Shown here: in pieces, positions 12,876-24,440 of the stretch
Numbering within the stretch: the stretch's first letter is position 1
Layout: the number at the start of each line of letters is the position of its first letter
DNA from: Tethya wilhelma
Taxonomy: Eukaryota > Porifera > Demospongiae > Tethyida > Tethyidae
DNA: 64,000 nucleotides
Direction: 5' to 3'
Assembly: GCA_964030475.1 (NCBI GenBank)
Contig: CAXIPT010000002.1
Location: 16,968,760-17,032,759 of the forward strand
The notes under the pieces: generated by a model
Seen by the model: only the letters and a program-made list of their open reading frames with translations
Told to the model about the DNA's origin: nothing
The model's database searches: none
Made by a program: the position numbers and the translations under genes

Positions 12876-13117
12876 TAGATAGTATCTTATTATAATAATA
12901 TTGTTCTTGCATCTGTTTCTTACTATAATTTATTGGTGATTGTCATGTTCGCAATATGTATGATTCATGAGTCGACCCTGTACCGAACTGTGATAACTTC
13001 ACGGCCGCGCGCGCGCATGCATGTTCTATACATGTGCGCGACACGTGGATCCAGTATCCGGATGCAAACACGTTGCTGGTCATCCATGCATGACATGATC
13101 GATCCCAGGGTTTAACT

Positions 13118-13290
13118 TCGCGGGGCTTAACTTTCGCGGTTTTAGCGGATCACGATCTATCTGTGATAGTTTTTATCCGCGAAGTTCTCCTTAACGTTTA
13201 TATGTATAGGGGTCGCACAACTCATTCGCGCGAAAGTTAAAAGCAAAAATGTTTGAAGAGAGACATCCACGAAAGTTAAACCCCGCGAAA
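13118..13290. mobile_element. MITE-like inverted repeat (GCGGGG..TTAACTTTCGCGG)
   Basis: The left arm GCGGGGCTTAACTTTCGCGG pairs with the right arm around 13268-13288 (CGAAAGTTAAACCCCGC). GC-rich arms stand out from AT-rich surroundings. No ORF. Confidence 0.55.
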
Positions 13291-14915
13291 CTTCCAATAT
13301 GCCATTCAATTTGCGGTTGCTTGTACAGTTGTGCAAGCGCAAAGGTTCGAACGTTCACAGTGTGTGCACAGCCAGCCAGAGCTTGAGAGCTCGTCGTCAC
13401 TTTCTGGTACTAGTCTACCGTAGCAGCACCCTCAACAGACGGAGTAAAGTGAGTTTGCCTTGTTGTACATCGGCTAAAGTAATCTATAAATCCTACAACA
13501 CAAAACTGTTTTGATTAAAATTGTCAAGAGTGCCTGTGCGCATGTATTTATAAAGTCGTACAGTACTATATGGTATGCCTGAAGTTTATGAAAGCTGTAT
13601 ACATAAATTTGGATAGTCCAGCTGATAAGAACTTGATGAATATTTTTATGTGCAATACTAGTTTTGTAGTGTATAGCTAGATGTCAACGTTTATTTTTTA
13701 GCAGCTGTTTTAGTGTGTTTCACACACACAAGTTGGTGTAAACACCAATAGGATTATGCCACCTTGTGATATTTTGCGCCATATCACAGAGATACCATAG
13801 AATCAGTGTATATAGATGTACCAGCGACTGCCGAGTATGCCCTCCTAAGCTCCTGTCAGTGCCTACGTTCCTATAACTGTGGGTTTGCTCTGTGCACTCT
13901 TCCTGTTGTCTTTGCATTACAGTGTTGTATAGTTGAGCATTATACTGAATCGGTACTGGTAAGCCAGCACTGATAGTAACAGGTAGTTGGCAATGGGTGA
14001 CCTTTTTGATCAGCTCAGGACAAGTATGTATAGTCAGCTGGCTAAGAGTGTACAATGGACTTTGCTTGTTTGGAAATGCATTCCCAGTTGTAAACAATCA
14101 CTCGTACAGTACATTGTATCTCATAGAAACTAGAACAGAATGGCAATAATTGACCACTTGTCGTTATTGGTTCCTCTAGCCACCCTGCAAGCATGGGCAT
14201 GGGCATGCCCGATGATATGCATGGCCGAGTGACCCTTTATCTTGTGTGCATATCTACTTGGTGTGTTATTGTTAGTTGTTATCAATGTTGAATCTTGTGG
14301 ATTGTGGTTCTGTAAGTGGAGTATTATTCCGTGTGCTGTTCCACTGCACCCCCTCTCTCCTCGCTATCCATTGAGGACATCTCTAACAACAACAACTCTT
14401 TTATGCTAGCTTCATTGTGTAGCATTGTTGTGGTACAAGTCCCCTGTGTGTTTTTTTTTGTTTGTTTTGTGTGTTATCTTCTCTATTTGTTCCAACTGTT
14501 GTTGATGTTCTATTGTGTATCTCTTGTCAGTGGGAACTTTCATCTTGAATGATGCTTTAAGGTGATGGTATGATGATTATTGTTACAGTTGCAGCAAATA
14601 ACATAGACCAGTGGCAGCATGAACACATTTATAGCTTTCTGTTAGTAAGAAATGTTAGTATGGTGATGTTGTTGCCACATTTGGTGGCCCTGTATGACTA
14701 TAGTAGCCAGTACGTTCATGCCTGTCTGTGTGCCTGGTCAGCACTAGCCTTTGAGACATGGGGAGTGAATGTGCACACCAGATGTCCCTGAAGCCATGTC
14801 CACCCAGGGAATACACTAAAGGACAAAATAGGATTTGGATGTCATGCAGTGCATGCACCTTAATTATGCAGTTAGGAACTGAGCTGCATATTGACTATTG
14901 ACCACTTGACAGATT

Positions 14916-15067
<152 letters not shown>

Positions 15068-15339
15068 AAGGGAGTAGGGGAATTCAGAAGAAGTATTAGT
15101 ATTAATTATTAAGAAATATTAGTTTTGTCTATATCAAGCTAGACCCTTTTTTCTACCCCTGACATGTGACAGGGAGAAAAAATATTTAAAGAAGAGTTAA
15201 CAAGAACTTCCAATGAATGAGACTATACTCTAGAAGATGCCCCCTGCCCCCACCCTAGCTATGTTACTGATACAGCACAAAAACATTAGAGGGGTTAATA
15301 TTGGAGGCTATATATAAAAAGTCTTACCTGGTATTTCTA

Positions 15340-15584
15340 AATAGGAGCTCCCATGTATAAATATGAGATCTTATAGAGAATTTAAGTATGTATAAGTAAG
15401 AGCTGTGCATGATGCTAAATAGAAGATCTTAATTATTTACAAATACTAGCTCCTCCTATCATGAATTACAAAAATAAGAGCTCTTTTTTTTACAAATAGA
15501 TGATCTTATTTGTAAATAGGAGCTCGATCCTATATGCAAATAGGAGATCTTATTTATAAATAGGAGCTCCTATATGCAAATAGA
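15340..15584. repeat. Degenerate tandem array of AAATAGGAGCTC/AGATCTT units
   Basis: Units such as AAATAGGAGCTCCTATATGC and AAATAGGAGATCTTATTTAT recur about every 20-40 bp. The hexamers GAGCTC and AGATCT recur, each itself palindromic. It adjoins the foldback element on its right. Confidence 0.7.
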
Positions 15585-15797
15585 ATCATTGTAAAGTAGA
15601 GGTGAGAACAAGCAGTGGCTTTTTGTCTCATGCGATCAGCTGTTGTTTTGCGCTCACTCCTTCTCCCAAAGCTATAAAGCAGCTTTGGGAAAAGGAGTGC
15701 AGCTTTGGGAGAAGGATCCAGTGAGTGCAAAATAACACTGAGCTGATTGCATAAGACAAAAAGCCACTGCTTTTTCTCACCTCTACTTTACAATGAT
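15585..15797. mobile_element. Foldback/MITE element, nearly full-length hairpin
   Basis: The ends are ATCATTGTAAAGTAGAGGTG and its complement at 15777-15797. Arms of roughly 90 bp pair almost throughout (AGCAGTGGCTTTTTGTCT against AGACAAAAAGCCACTGCT), leaving a small centre with repeated CAGCTTTGGGA. No coding capacity. Confidence 0.8.
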
Positions 15798-16107
15798 TTC
15801 AAAGAGAGAGCTGGTGCAAGAGAATGAATGCTTGAATTACTATGGTAACCAGATTGCCTACTCCAACCTCTGTTGATGATAATTGATTTTAGTCAATCAA
15901 ATGAGTGTCTTCTGTGGTCTGGACCTGATGTTAATCTCTGGCTCTTCTCATGTAGGACTCGTGTTGAAAGTGTGGTACATGTATATGAATTATTATGACT
16001 TTATTCTCTCTCATTCTTTCTACAGGTAACACTCACAACGCACATCATCCCACAGTCTCCACAGCACTATCAATTTTATATAAAGCACAAAAACGCTCAT
16101 CTATTTT

Positions 16108-16777
16108 ATGCACACTAAAAGAACAATGTCGTCAGCTCTATCACAGTTCATACTCTTCTTCCTAATGCTTACCCTCACCCCGCACATGTCCAAGTCCCAA
16201 GAAACGACAGACGCCATCACTATTCAGCTTCTGCAATTCAGCTCTGAATCCGGCACCACCAGAGTCAAACTCCAATGTATCACCACCATTCCTGGGAATG
16301 TAACCTTCTGGCGGAGTGTTGGTGATGATGTAATGGAGGTGAGAGCTTCAGATGCCCATGGGAGGTTGAACATTCAGTCCTCTAAGACATTTCAGTTTGA
16401 CCTCACGAGAGACTTGGAGGGATTGTATTTTTGCAAGATTGATAATGCATCGTCTGAGAATTATGTTGAATTAATAGGTGAGCAAGCTGAAAGTTTCATT
16501 TTAGTTGTTGTTTTTTCGCTCCCCTCTTTTGTTGTTTTTGTTTGGGTAGCTAGTGTTGATATCGATGGTATGTAGGTGAGTAGAAGTGTTTGTGCTGTAA
16601 TTGATTGGAGCAAGGTGAACATTGGTGGGTAGCTAAACAAACAATGGCAGCTACAAATTAGTGTTGTATTGAATGTTCAATTTACAACTATATTAATTTT
16701 GTCCTTCAACTTGTGGCCGAAGGTCACTAGTCAAGGCTCACCTTGTTGCCCAATATTGAATATTTTCAATGATCAGT

Positions 16778-16837
<60 letters not shown>

Positions 16838-17302
16838 ACTCTTGCACACACAGCATCTCCGTCCCCTGATCCAGCCATTCTCCTTGTTAAACAGTATAAT
16901 GTTGCTCTTGGAAGAGATGTTACACTTGACTGTGCATATCTCCCTGGAGCCCTTCAGAGATCCTCCGTAAGATGGTTCAAAGGACTCACTGAAATCACCT
17001 CCTCCAGTTCTCCCCATTTCAGAGTAGCCAGCAACTTTTCACTCACTGTATCAAATGCATCTGTCACAGATGCTAGCTACTATTATTGTGAAGCAAGATA
17101 CAACTCCACTGTCATCAAACAGAGTCCAGCAGTGAGAATAGAAGTGCAAGGTGAGTGAGTCTCTTTGAAGGCCTGCCTGTTGTTGTGATGTGTACCTTGT
17201 GTGGTTTGGGGTGCAGAACAGCTAGTGCTTGTTTGTGTGTAGTCTGTAACTCTAGTGTAATCTTATCTAGTGAACAGCCATGTTGGCACACACACACACA
17301 CA

Positions 17303-17370
<68 letters not shown>

Positions 17371-20300
17371 ACATAGAACCCATCAGAATCACCTATCCAA
17401 TATTCAACTTAGCAGTTCGACCTGACGGGAATGGAAATTTCACGTGCCAAGCTACTGGTGTGCCACAACCCCAAATCCAGTGGTTTCTAAGTGGAAGAGA
17501 ATTAGACGAAGGTGTACAATCATACGTCCAAACACTCCCACAAACAGTTCAGGTGACAAGTGTCTTGAGGTTTGACCAGCCATTGGTTCATCAAGCCGGA
17601 CCTGTCACTTGTGTGGCCTACCACACGATGAACAGCAGGATAGTCATATCAACATCGGGAGCTAACCTCATAGTCCTGCGTAAGTTAGAAGCACACTCCA
17701 TCAGATAAGGAGGTGCTTAAAGTAAGCACTATGGGTTGGGAAATTTTGCCATTAAAATTATTTTGCCACTAATGCAAGTAGCGAAAATCTGCAAATTTAA
17801 AAAAACAACAACATGGTGTGGTGATCTTTACCAAACCGGTCAGCTACAAAATTTGGTGGTAAAAATTTCCCTATTAGTGGTCAGGAGCTTATGAGCATTG
17901 TGAAATGCAACTCTCATAAGCTCCTATATCCATATAAATACAAAATATATACTGATGTGATGAAAATATTAATTGTATGCACACACACACACACACACGC
18001 ACACACACACACACAAACATGCCCACACAGCCAGTAACTTCTCAGTTAGACTGACACCCACTAAGAATGGAACTGCCCACATCTTTGCCACTTTGCCTGC
18101 AAAGATACCTGGCTCCTTTTCCTTGATAGTCCAGTTCAGCTTCAATCCTGAGAAGAGAGCTGTGAAGGAGATTGTCAACCCATCTTTGAAGGATACAAAA
18201 GTAATTGATGTCATAATTCCTAGAGAACAGCTTCCCTCTTTCAAGACATTTCGTGTCATGGTGGCCATCAAGTCCAACGGTGTCCAGGGAGAACTTTCAG
18301 GAGAGTCAGAGCCTATTGGTAGGTTGAGTAAAGTATGTGCTGTTCATGTATGCTCACTACTTGCATTTATTGTCTCTCAAGTTTGCTTGCCTAGTTTATC
18401 CCGCATCCAATAATAAATGTTTTCTTTGTGACGATGCAACCAAATGCCTGTTTCAAGAAAAATGTTTTTTTGAAATTTCGAGGAGTAATATTTTTGTGGA
18501 ATGGGGATTGCAAAATTTTTTGTGATTTATTTTTGAGATCAAGCAGCCCAGTCCCTTATATTGGAATACGATGCTGAATTTTTCGTGGATAAAATTTTCA
18601 TGGATTGCTAGCACTGATGATCCACCAAAACAGTAAAATTTATACTCTTTGAAAATTTCCAGCTATACTGCACACGAAAAGTTACATTGAGAATTAAAAT
18701 ACATTTCACTCTTTTTTTTTCTAGTTCTCTCAAATGAGCTGCCAGTGATCACTCAAGAGCAGTGTAATTGCCCCAACACTGGGGATCTTCAATCATCAGG
18801 AGGCAGTAGCAACAGTGCCGTCACAGCTCTCCTAGCTGTCTTCATTGTGCTTCTCTTCCTAGCAGCTGCTGCAGTCATGATAGGGCTGTGTGTGCACCAC
18901 TTCTATAGAAGCACCCCTGACCCTGGCCTAACTGATGGTCGATATTCACAGAAGGGCAGGAGCTATGATCGTCGCAGTCACCTTGATGGCAGCATGACTC
19001 GCAGCAGCGGTCACTTTAGCTGCAGTAGCAGAGGCCTGTAAGATTAGAATGAAATTATACAGGCAAAACTTCCTTATCTACAATATATTACTTTTTTTTT
19101 TTTTTTTTGCAGTGTATAGTTGATATAATTATTGTTTTCTCATACATGCATACACATGTTGCTTGGTATACATGCAGTGGCAGTATGAATGAAAAGGGTG
19201 GCTATATTAGCCCAGAGTACGATACAATCGATCACATGCAGTTGAAACAGTGGGGTAGTACAGGAAAGGGAATCGCAGGTATGGGTGTTGTCGATGTGCA
19301 AAGGAATTATCTGTGCATAGGTCAGACCATTAAGACTTGTTGATGGCATCAAAACATTTTGATCACCTTTCTTGCTGTTGCATGGTGTGTACAAGGGTTT
19401 GGTTTTTTTTATGGCCACTGGTATGATTGATCTATGTGAAGGCTCATAAGGCCACAGTAGCATAGCCAGTGGGGGATCAGAGTGCTTGAACACTCCCCTT
19501 ACTAATGAGTGGAGGCAAAGAATCAACAATAGGTAATCAAGCCTTTAACAATCTCTTTTTTTTTAATTTTTACTTATTTGTTCTTCAAAGCTAGTTCCAA
19601 GTTCATTTATGATTAGAGACCTTAAACACTTAATAGACAAACTTCAGAACAGTTTAGTTGCATGACTCGCACTTGAGCACATTTCCAACTAGTCTAAACA
19701 TAAATAATATAGCAGGAGTCTGAACTACGTTTTTTCTCACTCTCTAGATTATACGGTGGTGATAGCCCCACGTGGTGATGGAGGACTCTTCTCTGATGCA
19801 CCACCTCCCTTGAGTGGTCCAAACGGAACTAAACAGACCACGAAGGCTGAGCCAAAACCTAAACCGACCAAAGAACAGGCTCCAGTTAGAGACACCCCCA
19901 CCCCAAGACTACCAGTGATAAGAGAAGGCATGGGACCCCAAGTAAGATTGGCGTTGTTATGTTGTCTGTTAATGCTTCAACTTGATTCTTCATCATTGGC
20001 CCTTTTTTTCCCTTCAGGTTTACAAATATTCCATGGCAGTGTCTCCTGGTGTGGCCCCCGTGGGAAGGGGCCGAGGGAGAGGTCGAGGAAAGGGGCTAGT
20101 TGGGGGGCGGGTCACAAGTGTCGTGGTTGGAGGACTTCCAGCCACGGTAGAACCACAGCCACCCCCTCAACAACAGCCTCAGGACCCACAACCAGTAGCT
20201 CCTCCACCACCTCAACATGGATTTGAGGTAATGTGGCCTCATTTGTTGATAATTGAGAATTGATTTTTTTGGTTGATGTTAGGGATTGTATGGTAAAATA

Positions 20301-20543
20301 AACAAGGATCAGCTTCACAAGACAGAGCTAGAGAGAAAGTTGACAAACATCACGTCACGTCAGGTACTATATATAGCAGGGGTATTGCTGTGTTGATGTT
20401 GTTGGTATATATTTCCTATTTAGATCGTTCAGCTTGAAGAGAAGCAGGCCAATGGGGAGGAGTTGGATAAGGACCAGGCAGTCAAGTTGAGCAGGAAGCA
20501 GGATGTTATTAGACAGCTGGAGCAACTGAAACTGGACCAGTGA
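16108..20543 (+). CDS. Ig3-FN3-like receptor with RG-rich, eIF2A/Caprin-like tail
   Basis: Ten exons fit in frame: 16108-16477, 16854-17150, 17377-17679, 18031-18318, 18725-19037, 19178-19278, 19748-19941, 20018-20227, 20283-20363 and 20424-20543, giving 758 codons (ATG 16126 is an alternative start). Order: signal peptide; Ig-like D1 with DLEGLYFCK; D2 (LDCAY...VRWFKG...YYYCEA); D3 (FTCQATGVPQPQIQWFLSG...TCVAY); an FN3-like membrane-proximal domain (about residues 324-419); and a transmembrane helix (ALLAVFIVLLFLAAAAVMIG). The tail has GGYISPEYDTIDHM, a Tyr motif that could recruit SH2 proteins, a proline-rich part, GRGRGRGRGKG, and a terminal helical region (QLEEKQANGEELDKDQAVKL). That last segment follows the pattern G-x-x-L-x-x-x-Q-x-x-K found in eIF2A, PYM and Caprin C-terminal or coiled-coil regions. 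Phase agreement supports exons 7-10 as the same transcript, but a second gene cannot be excluded without RNA data. Confidence 0.75.
16782..16835. repeat. (CT)n serving as polypyrimidine tract
   Basis: CT run ending 18 nt before the exon that starts at 16854, so it forms the pyrimidine tract of that acceptor. Confidence 0.9.
17287..17368. repeat. (CA)n adjoining a splice acceptor
   Basis: CA run that ends 8 nt before the exon at 17377. Confidence 0.9.
17979..18015. repeat. (CA)n adjoining a splice acceptor
   Basis: Interrupted CA run ending 15 nt before the exon that starts at 18031. Confidence 0.9.
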
Positions 20544-21181
20544 GAATTCTCGTGCTAAATTCTGAGCTCATTTTGTTCGTTTGTACTAACATTCATTCAT
20601 TGTCGTGGTATATTAATTTTTGGTTGTGTATGTGCAACCCCCTGCAATGTACGTAAATTAGCTCACGTATTTGTACAAGTATATTACTCGTATATTTTAT
20701 CACTTAACCAGTTGGATGTATATACGTATGCATTGTCAACAATATAATACTTGGTACTCCAAAGTATTATTATCTATGACAATGTTAAGCTGTCATAGCA
20801 CCGTGTGTCATGGTCATTATTGTACTCGTTTTTGTTGAACTGTACTCCTTGCATTTAAATAATAATTATCATAACACACGTCACATCAAGTCTTGTTTCA
20901 TCTCATCACTCAATCTTTCTGTTTCAGAATGTGTATTCAGCCAGTGAATAGAGTGTCTGTTCATCATAATACCCTAATTCACTCTTGAAACTTTAATGTT
21001 CAACTTTGTGAGGGACTTAGGCCATGTATAGTAAACAATACAGGTCATGCATGTATTATAATTATTATTACAAGAGAAAAAATATATAAAACAACAAACA
21101 AATAAAACCAACAAATAGCTGCAAATAATAAGCTTATGATTACTGATTGCTATATTATTGTAGTATATAGAGTGTAGTGTT

Positions 21182-21648
21182 TCAATTGCGAAATTGTTGT
21201 TTCTTCTTAGCGTCCATGGCTTGTAGGATAGGTAATCTTTTCTGATGGTAGCGTTTTCTGAGAGCCTCAAGCTCCTGGTCCATGAATCTATCCAATGCTG
21301 TTGTGTACTCCTCTAGCTGTTGCTGAGTCAGCGTTTTCAACTACAAGCAGAGAAAGAGAAGTTAACACCAACAGCTTACAGACCATATAGTCTCATTCCC
21401 AGGCTCCCTTCCCCACAGAGTAATTACTAATGTTATTTGTGTGACTATAGTGACAGTACTTACAAAGTCTCTGAAGTCCATTCCTTCGGGGATATCAGGG
21501 AAGTAGTATGAAATATCGTGAGGTCCTTGAGCTACTTGTTTTCGACCCACTTTTTTCTTTTGATTTTCATCTTTCTTGTCAAAATGGTGCATGAAGCCAG
21601 GCCGGTATTGCTCTTTAGCTTCTTTATCGACAACACCTGTGTCCACTC
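21182..21648 (-). CDS. hpo (STK3/STK4-like): MST/Hippo kinase C-terminus with SARAH domain
   Basis: Two minus-strand exons, 21648-21464 and 21340-21182, join in phase 0 and end in TGA. The first contains GFMHHFDKKDENQ, matching the conserved P-x-F-x-x-[YH]-F-D-K-x-D segment of MST1/2, and ends MDFRDF. The second is the SARAH helix: LDRFMDQELEALRKRY then QKRLPILQAMDAKKKQQ, matching L-D-x-M-M-x-Q-E-I-E-E-[IL]-R and K-R-Q-P-I-L-D-A-[MI]-[DE]-A-K-K-R-x-Q of Hippo kinases. This domain mediates dimerisation and binding to Salvador and RASSF. The kinase domain is not in the visible sequence; a single-N join at 21918 interrupts the gene upstream. The first exon uses a CTCTCTCTCTCTCCAG acceptor. Convergent with the receptor ending at 20543. 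Confidence 0.9.
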
Positions 21649-21918
21649 CTGGAGAGAGAGAGAGAGAGAGTGAGTGTATTCGAACATAGCTTTCACTACA
21701 CATATTCACATAATTGCATTAAGGTAGGTTGACATAACTTCCTGTTGCGCTGCATCACATAAAAATTATACGTGCGCAAAAACACAACATAACAAATGCA
21801 ATACTTAGCCTCATTCCCAGGCCTTCCCCCTCTTTGTGTATTTTTGAAGAAACTATTCGTAATGAAGGAGCCTGGATGTGGCTGAAAATGCATCACTATG
21901 CTATGCCAGATGCTACAN

Positions 21919-22030
21919 GCCTTTTAGTGCTAAGCACTCAGTTTTTGCAGAGTTATTCGTGTGAATATTTGTATAGCGCTAATGGGCCATCCATGCCATT
22001 CCTGTGTACCCAGTACTACCGTACTGGGAA
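21919..22030. repeat. Dispersed repeat copy (GCGCTAATGGGCCATCC)
   Basis: Nearly the same sequence recurs at about 26355-26470: CTTTTAGTG..AAGC..TCA, TTTTTGCAGAGTTATT, GCGCTAATGGGCCATCC.TG, CCAGTACTACCGTACTG. This copy begins exactly at the single N (21918), so the join may have been made within a repeat. Confidence 0.7.
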
Positions 22031-22201
22031 TAGGTTTTTCGGAACCGATCTGTATACAAAAAACAATTGTTATAACATAGCGATTACTTAGTAAGACATG
22101 CAGCACCCCATTATTAATTATAGTCAATATAAAGAAAACTGGCTACAATATCCTTTGGCTGTGGTTTACAAAAAATCAGCTAGACTAAGTGTTATACTTA
22201 C

Positions 22202-22303
22202 TTCTCTTTCTCTCTACTGGTACTAGCATCTGAAAGTCTTGGTGATTGCCTAGGTGAAGGAGTGGAAACCATGACACTAGTTCGTTTTAAACCAGCAATA
22301 GGC
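22202..22303 (-). CDS. Exon-like Ser/Pro-rich fragment, gene unknown
   Basis: A minus-strand segment with a good acceptor (CCTACAG) and donor (GTAAGT) and a single open frame reading LKRTSVMVSTPSPRQSPRLS. Its exit phase does not match the Hippo exon downstream, so it cannot be spliced directly to it. It may come from a different gene or lack an intervening exon. Function not recognised. Confidence 0.35.
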
Positions 22304-22751
22304 CTGTAGGTATATGTGTATGCATGTTTCGGGGACAAACATATGGTTGTATTACCTCTTAATTGAAAAATAACCACTTACTGTGAGGTTGAAGCAATAA
22401 CAATATCAGGTCTATATATCTATAGCTTCATTGTTTCTTCATATTCCCTTATACTAACACCAAATGTGGCAAGTTTTCCAAACATTACATCAGTGTTGTC
22501 TTGTGTTACTTCCTCCTTGATAAATGTATAAACCTGTATGATAATAATTATGTATCTACTCTGGTCTCACAAACACACTCACTCAATAGCTCACACTCAT
22601 TCACTCCACACACACGCAGATGCACACACACACACACACACACACATGCACGGATTGGTGTTGAGTATAATTTATCATCTTCTTATAGGGTAATTTTTCT
22701 CAGTGATTCTATACCTGAAAATTTCTTGCATCATGCACATCATCCACTTAC

Positions 22752-23336
22752 AGCAGATGTTCCTCGGCGACTTTTCTGTTTCTTTAATGTACCAAGACCT
22801 ACATTTTGCATTTCTCTAAAGGCTACCAAGGCAGCAGTTTTGTTGCCTTTATTTCGAAACTTCTTTGCAGCCAGTAGAGAACTTAGGTGCTAATTTTTGC
22901 CTGCTAGCTGCAGACAGTATCTAATTAGAGATGAAATACTTGTGGACGATCCTGCCAGAGATGTGGTGCCTACATTACAATAAGTATGAGTAAACTGGTG
23001 TAAGGCTTTGAGGTAGAATAACTAATGTTCTTGCATAATGTTGCTGCCATTTTGAGGCTTAACAACAATAATCATTGTCTTGTGGGGTATACATTATAAT
23101 TAATATATTACTAACCAATAGCTGTTAGATGTTGAATTTCCTGCTCTATTTTTCCACGGCCAGCAATGTATGCAGCATGCTGACAAGTGTCAACATAGTT
23201 CTGAGCAGCAATAATGGCTTGTGGAGATATTTCGGAAGGGACATCCGACACAATAATCTGTTCATTTTCAGCAATGTCGCAAAAGAAAGCAGCAGAAACT
23301 CTAAGGACCTGTCCTTTGGCATTGCTTATAGCATTC
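22752..23336 (-). CDS. Two exons of an unrecognised protein, in-frame TAG
   Basis: Exon 23336-23116 (acceptor TTAG, donor GTTAG) and exon 22969 onward join in phase 1. The product is Ala/Ile/Gln-rich and probably helical (NAKGQVLRVSAAFFCDIAEN, then GRGKIEQEIQHLTAIG and GTTSLAGSS). The second exon meets TAG at 22890-22892, but the same frame continues open with SLLAAKKFRNKGNKTAALVA to a GTAAGT donor at 22751. Either the protein ends at the TAG, or the exon spans 22752-22969 and carries a nonsense change or sequencing error. I do not recognise the family. Confidence 0.45.
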
Positions 23337-24040
23337 CTAAAATAAAGTACGTAATATGTAAGTCTGTGTACAGCTGCATAATGCAATTGAACTGTTGGAC
23401 ATACCAGTCAGCAACTCATCCAGTACAGAAATTGAACAAATTTTATCTTGAAGTCAATCAAAGTACTCTTTGTATTCTTTGCAGCTTTGTGGTATACTCA
23501 GTTCTAGCACTTGTTTTTCATTTGGCCTCATGATAATCGTTCAACTAAACATCAAATAATAATTAGAATTTATGTTACTGTGAATGTAGTTCTAATAAAA
23601 ATCCCCATCAATATAATTTCATTTTTCTGGGGTGACAATTATACAGTGGAACCATACTTGATAGACACCCCTCTAGCGTGGACATCTGTGTTATTATGGA
23701 CACTTCCCTAGTCCCATGCAATTGTAGCTCCATACACTTTAGTACTAAAGCACCCCCTGAACTTGGCAGTGGACACCCTGCTATTCCATATAACAGCCAC
23801 ACTTTTATGCACAACAATATGACAAACGAACTCGCTATAATGAACAATTAACCACACACTTAAAAAAACACACATGTTATAAATTATGAGCATGGCAGTT
23901 TGTCTATATTTATGCCGTGATTTTAAGTCTTACATTGCCTCAGGATCTACGCTAGATGAGTTTTTTTAAATGTTTTTATTGTACATCAGTAATATACGCA
24001 TCATGCACACACTGAATAGTCGTTATTAAGTTATAGTTAT

Positions 24041-24097
24041 ACCATAGTAGTAGGGAATTATGGTTATCACCATAATTCCCGTACTACTATGGTATAG
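24041..24097. repeat. Short perfect-type hairpin
   Basis: ACCATAGTAGTAGGGAATTA pairs with TAATTCCCGTACTACTATGG around the spacer GTTATCA. It lies inside the pogo-like element. Confidence 0.85.
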
Positions 24098-24355
24098 GTA
24101 TTATATATCCGTTCTGATTGGTTGTTTGAGCTCATATGCCTAGTAAGAAAAATACCCAGCAACGGTTATTTTTTCAATTAAAACAAAAAACCTGCCTTGA
24201 CTTCTCTTGCAAGCTTGTAACGGGTTTCTTTTCTGACTGCAGTGTCGTCTCAAAATAGGTAAGGGTCAATAGAAATACAAATGACGGCTCGACATTCGCT
24301 AAATTGTCCAGAAAGCACAAACTTTGTATTGGAAAAGCAAAATGTTTCAGAAAAA

Positions 24356-24440
24356 CTTCAACCTTGTATCAGAAAACTTCAACCTTGTATCAGAAAACTT
24401 CAACCATGTATCAGAAAACTTCAATCTTGTATCAGAAAAC
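24356..24440. repeat. 21-bp tandem repeat, four units
   Basis: The unit CTTCAACCTTGTATCAGAAA(A) occurs four times with one or two changes. Because the period is a multiple of three it leaves several frames open, which accounts for short ORFs here. Confidence 0.9.

Noticed and set aside
17280..17376. Poly-Thr/His ORFs over (CA)n and similar Cys/Val ORFs at 14891, 39542 and 4462
   Set aside because: Microsatellite translation only.
17730..17880. Possible MITE with GGGAAATTTTGCCA / GGTAAAAATTTCCC ends
   Set aside because: Ends pair only roughly and no second copy with clear termini was found, though 2290-2400 shares a short segment (ATCTTTACCAAA).
22501..22893. 130-codon plus-strand ORF
   Set aside because: Antisense to the better-supported minus-strand exon ending at 22752; begins in low-complexity CA sequence.
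24356..24440. CRISPR-like direct repeats
   Set aside because: Units are contiguous without unique spacers, and the genome is eukaryotic.
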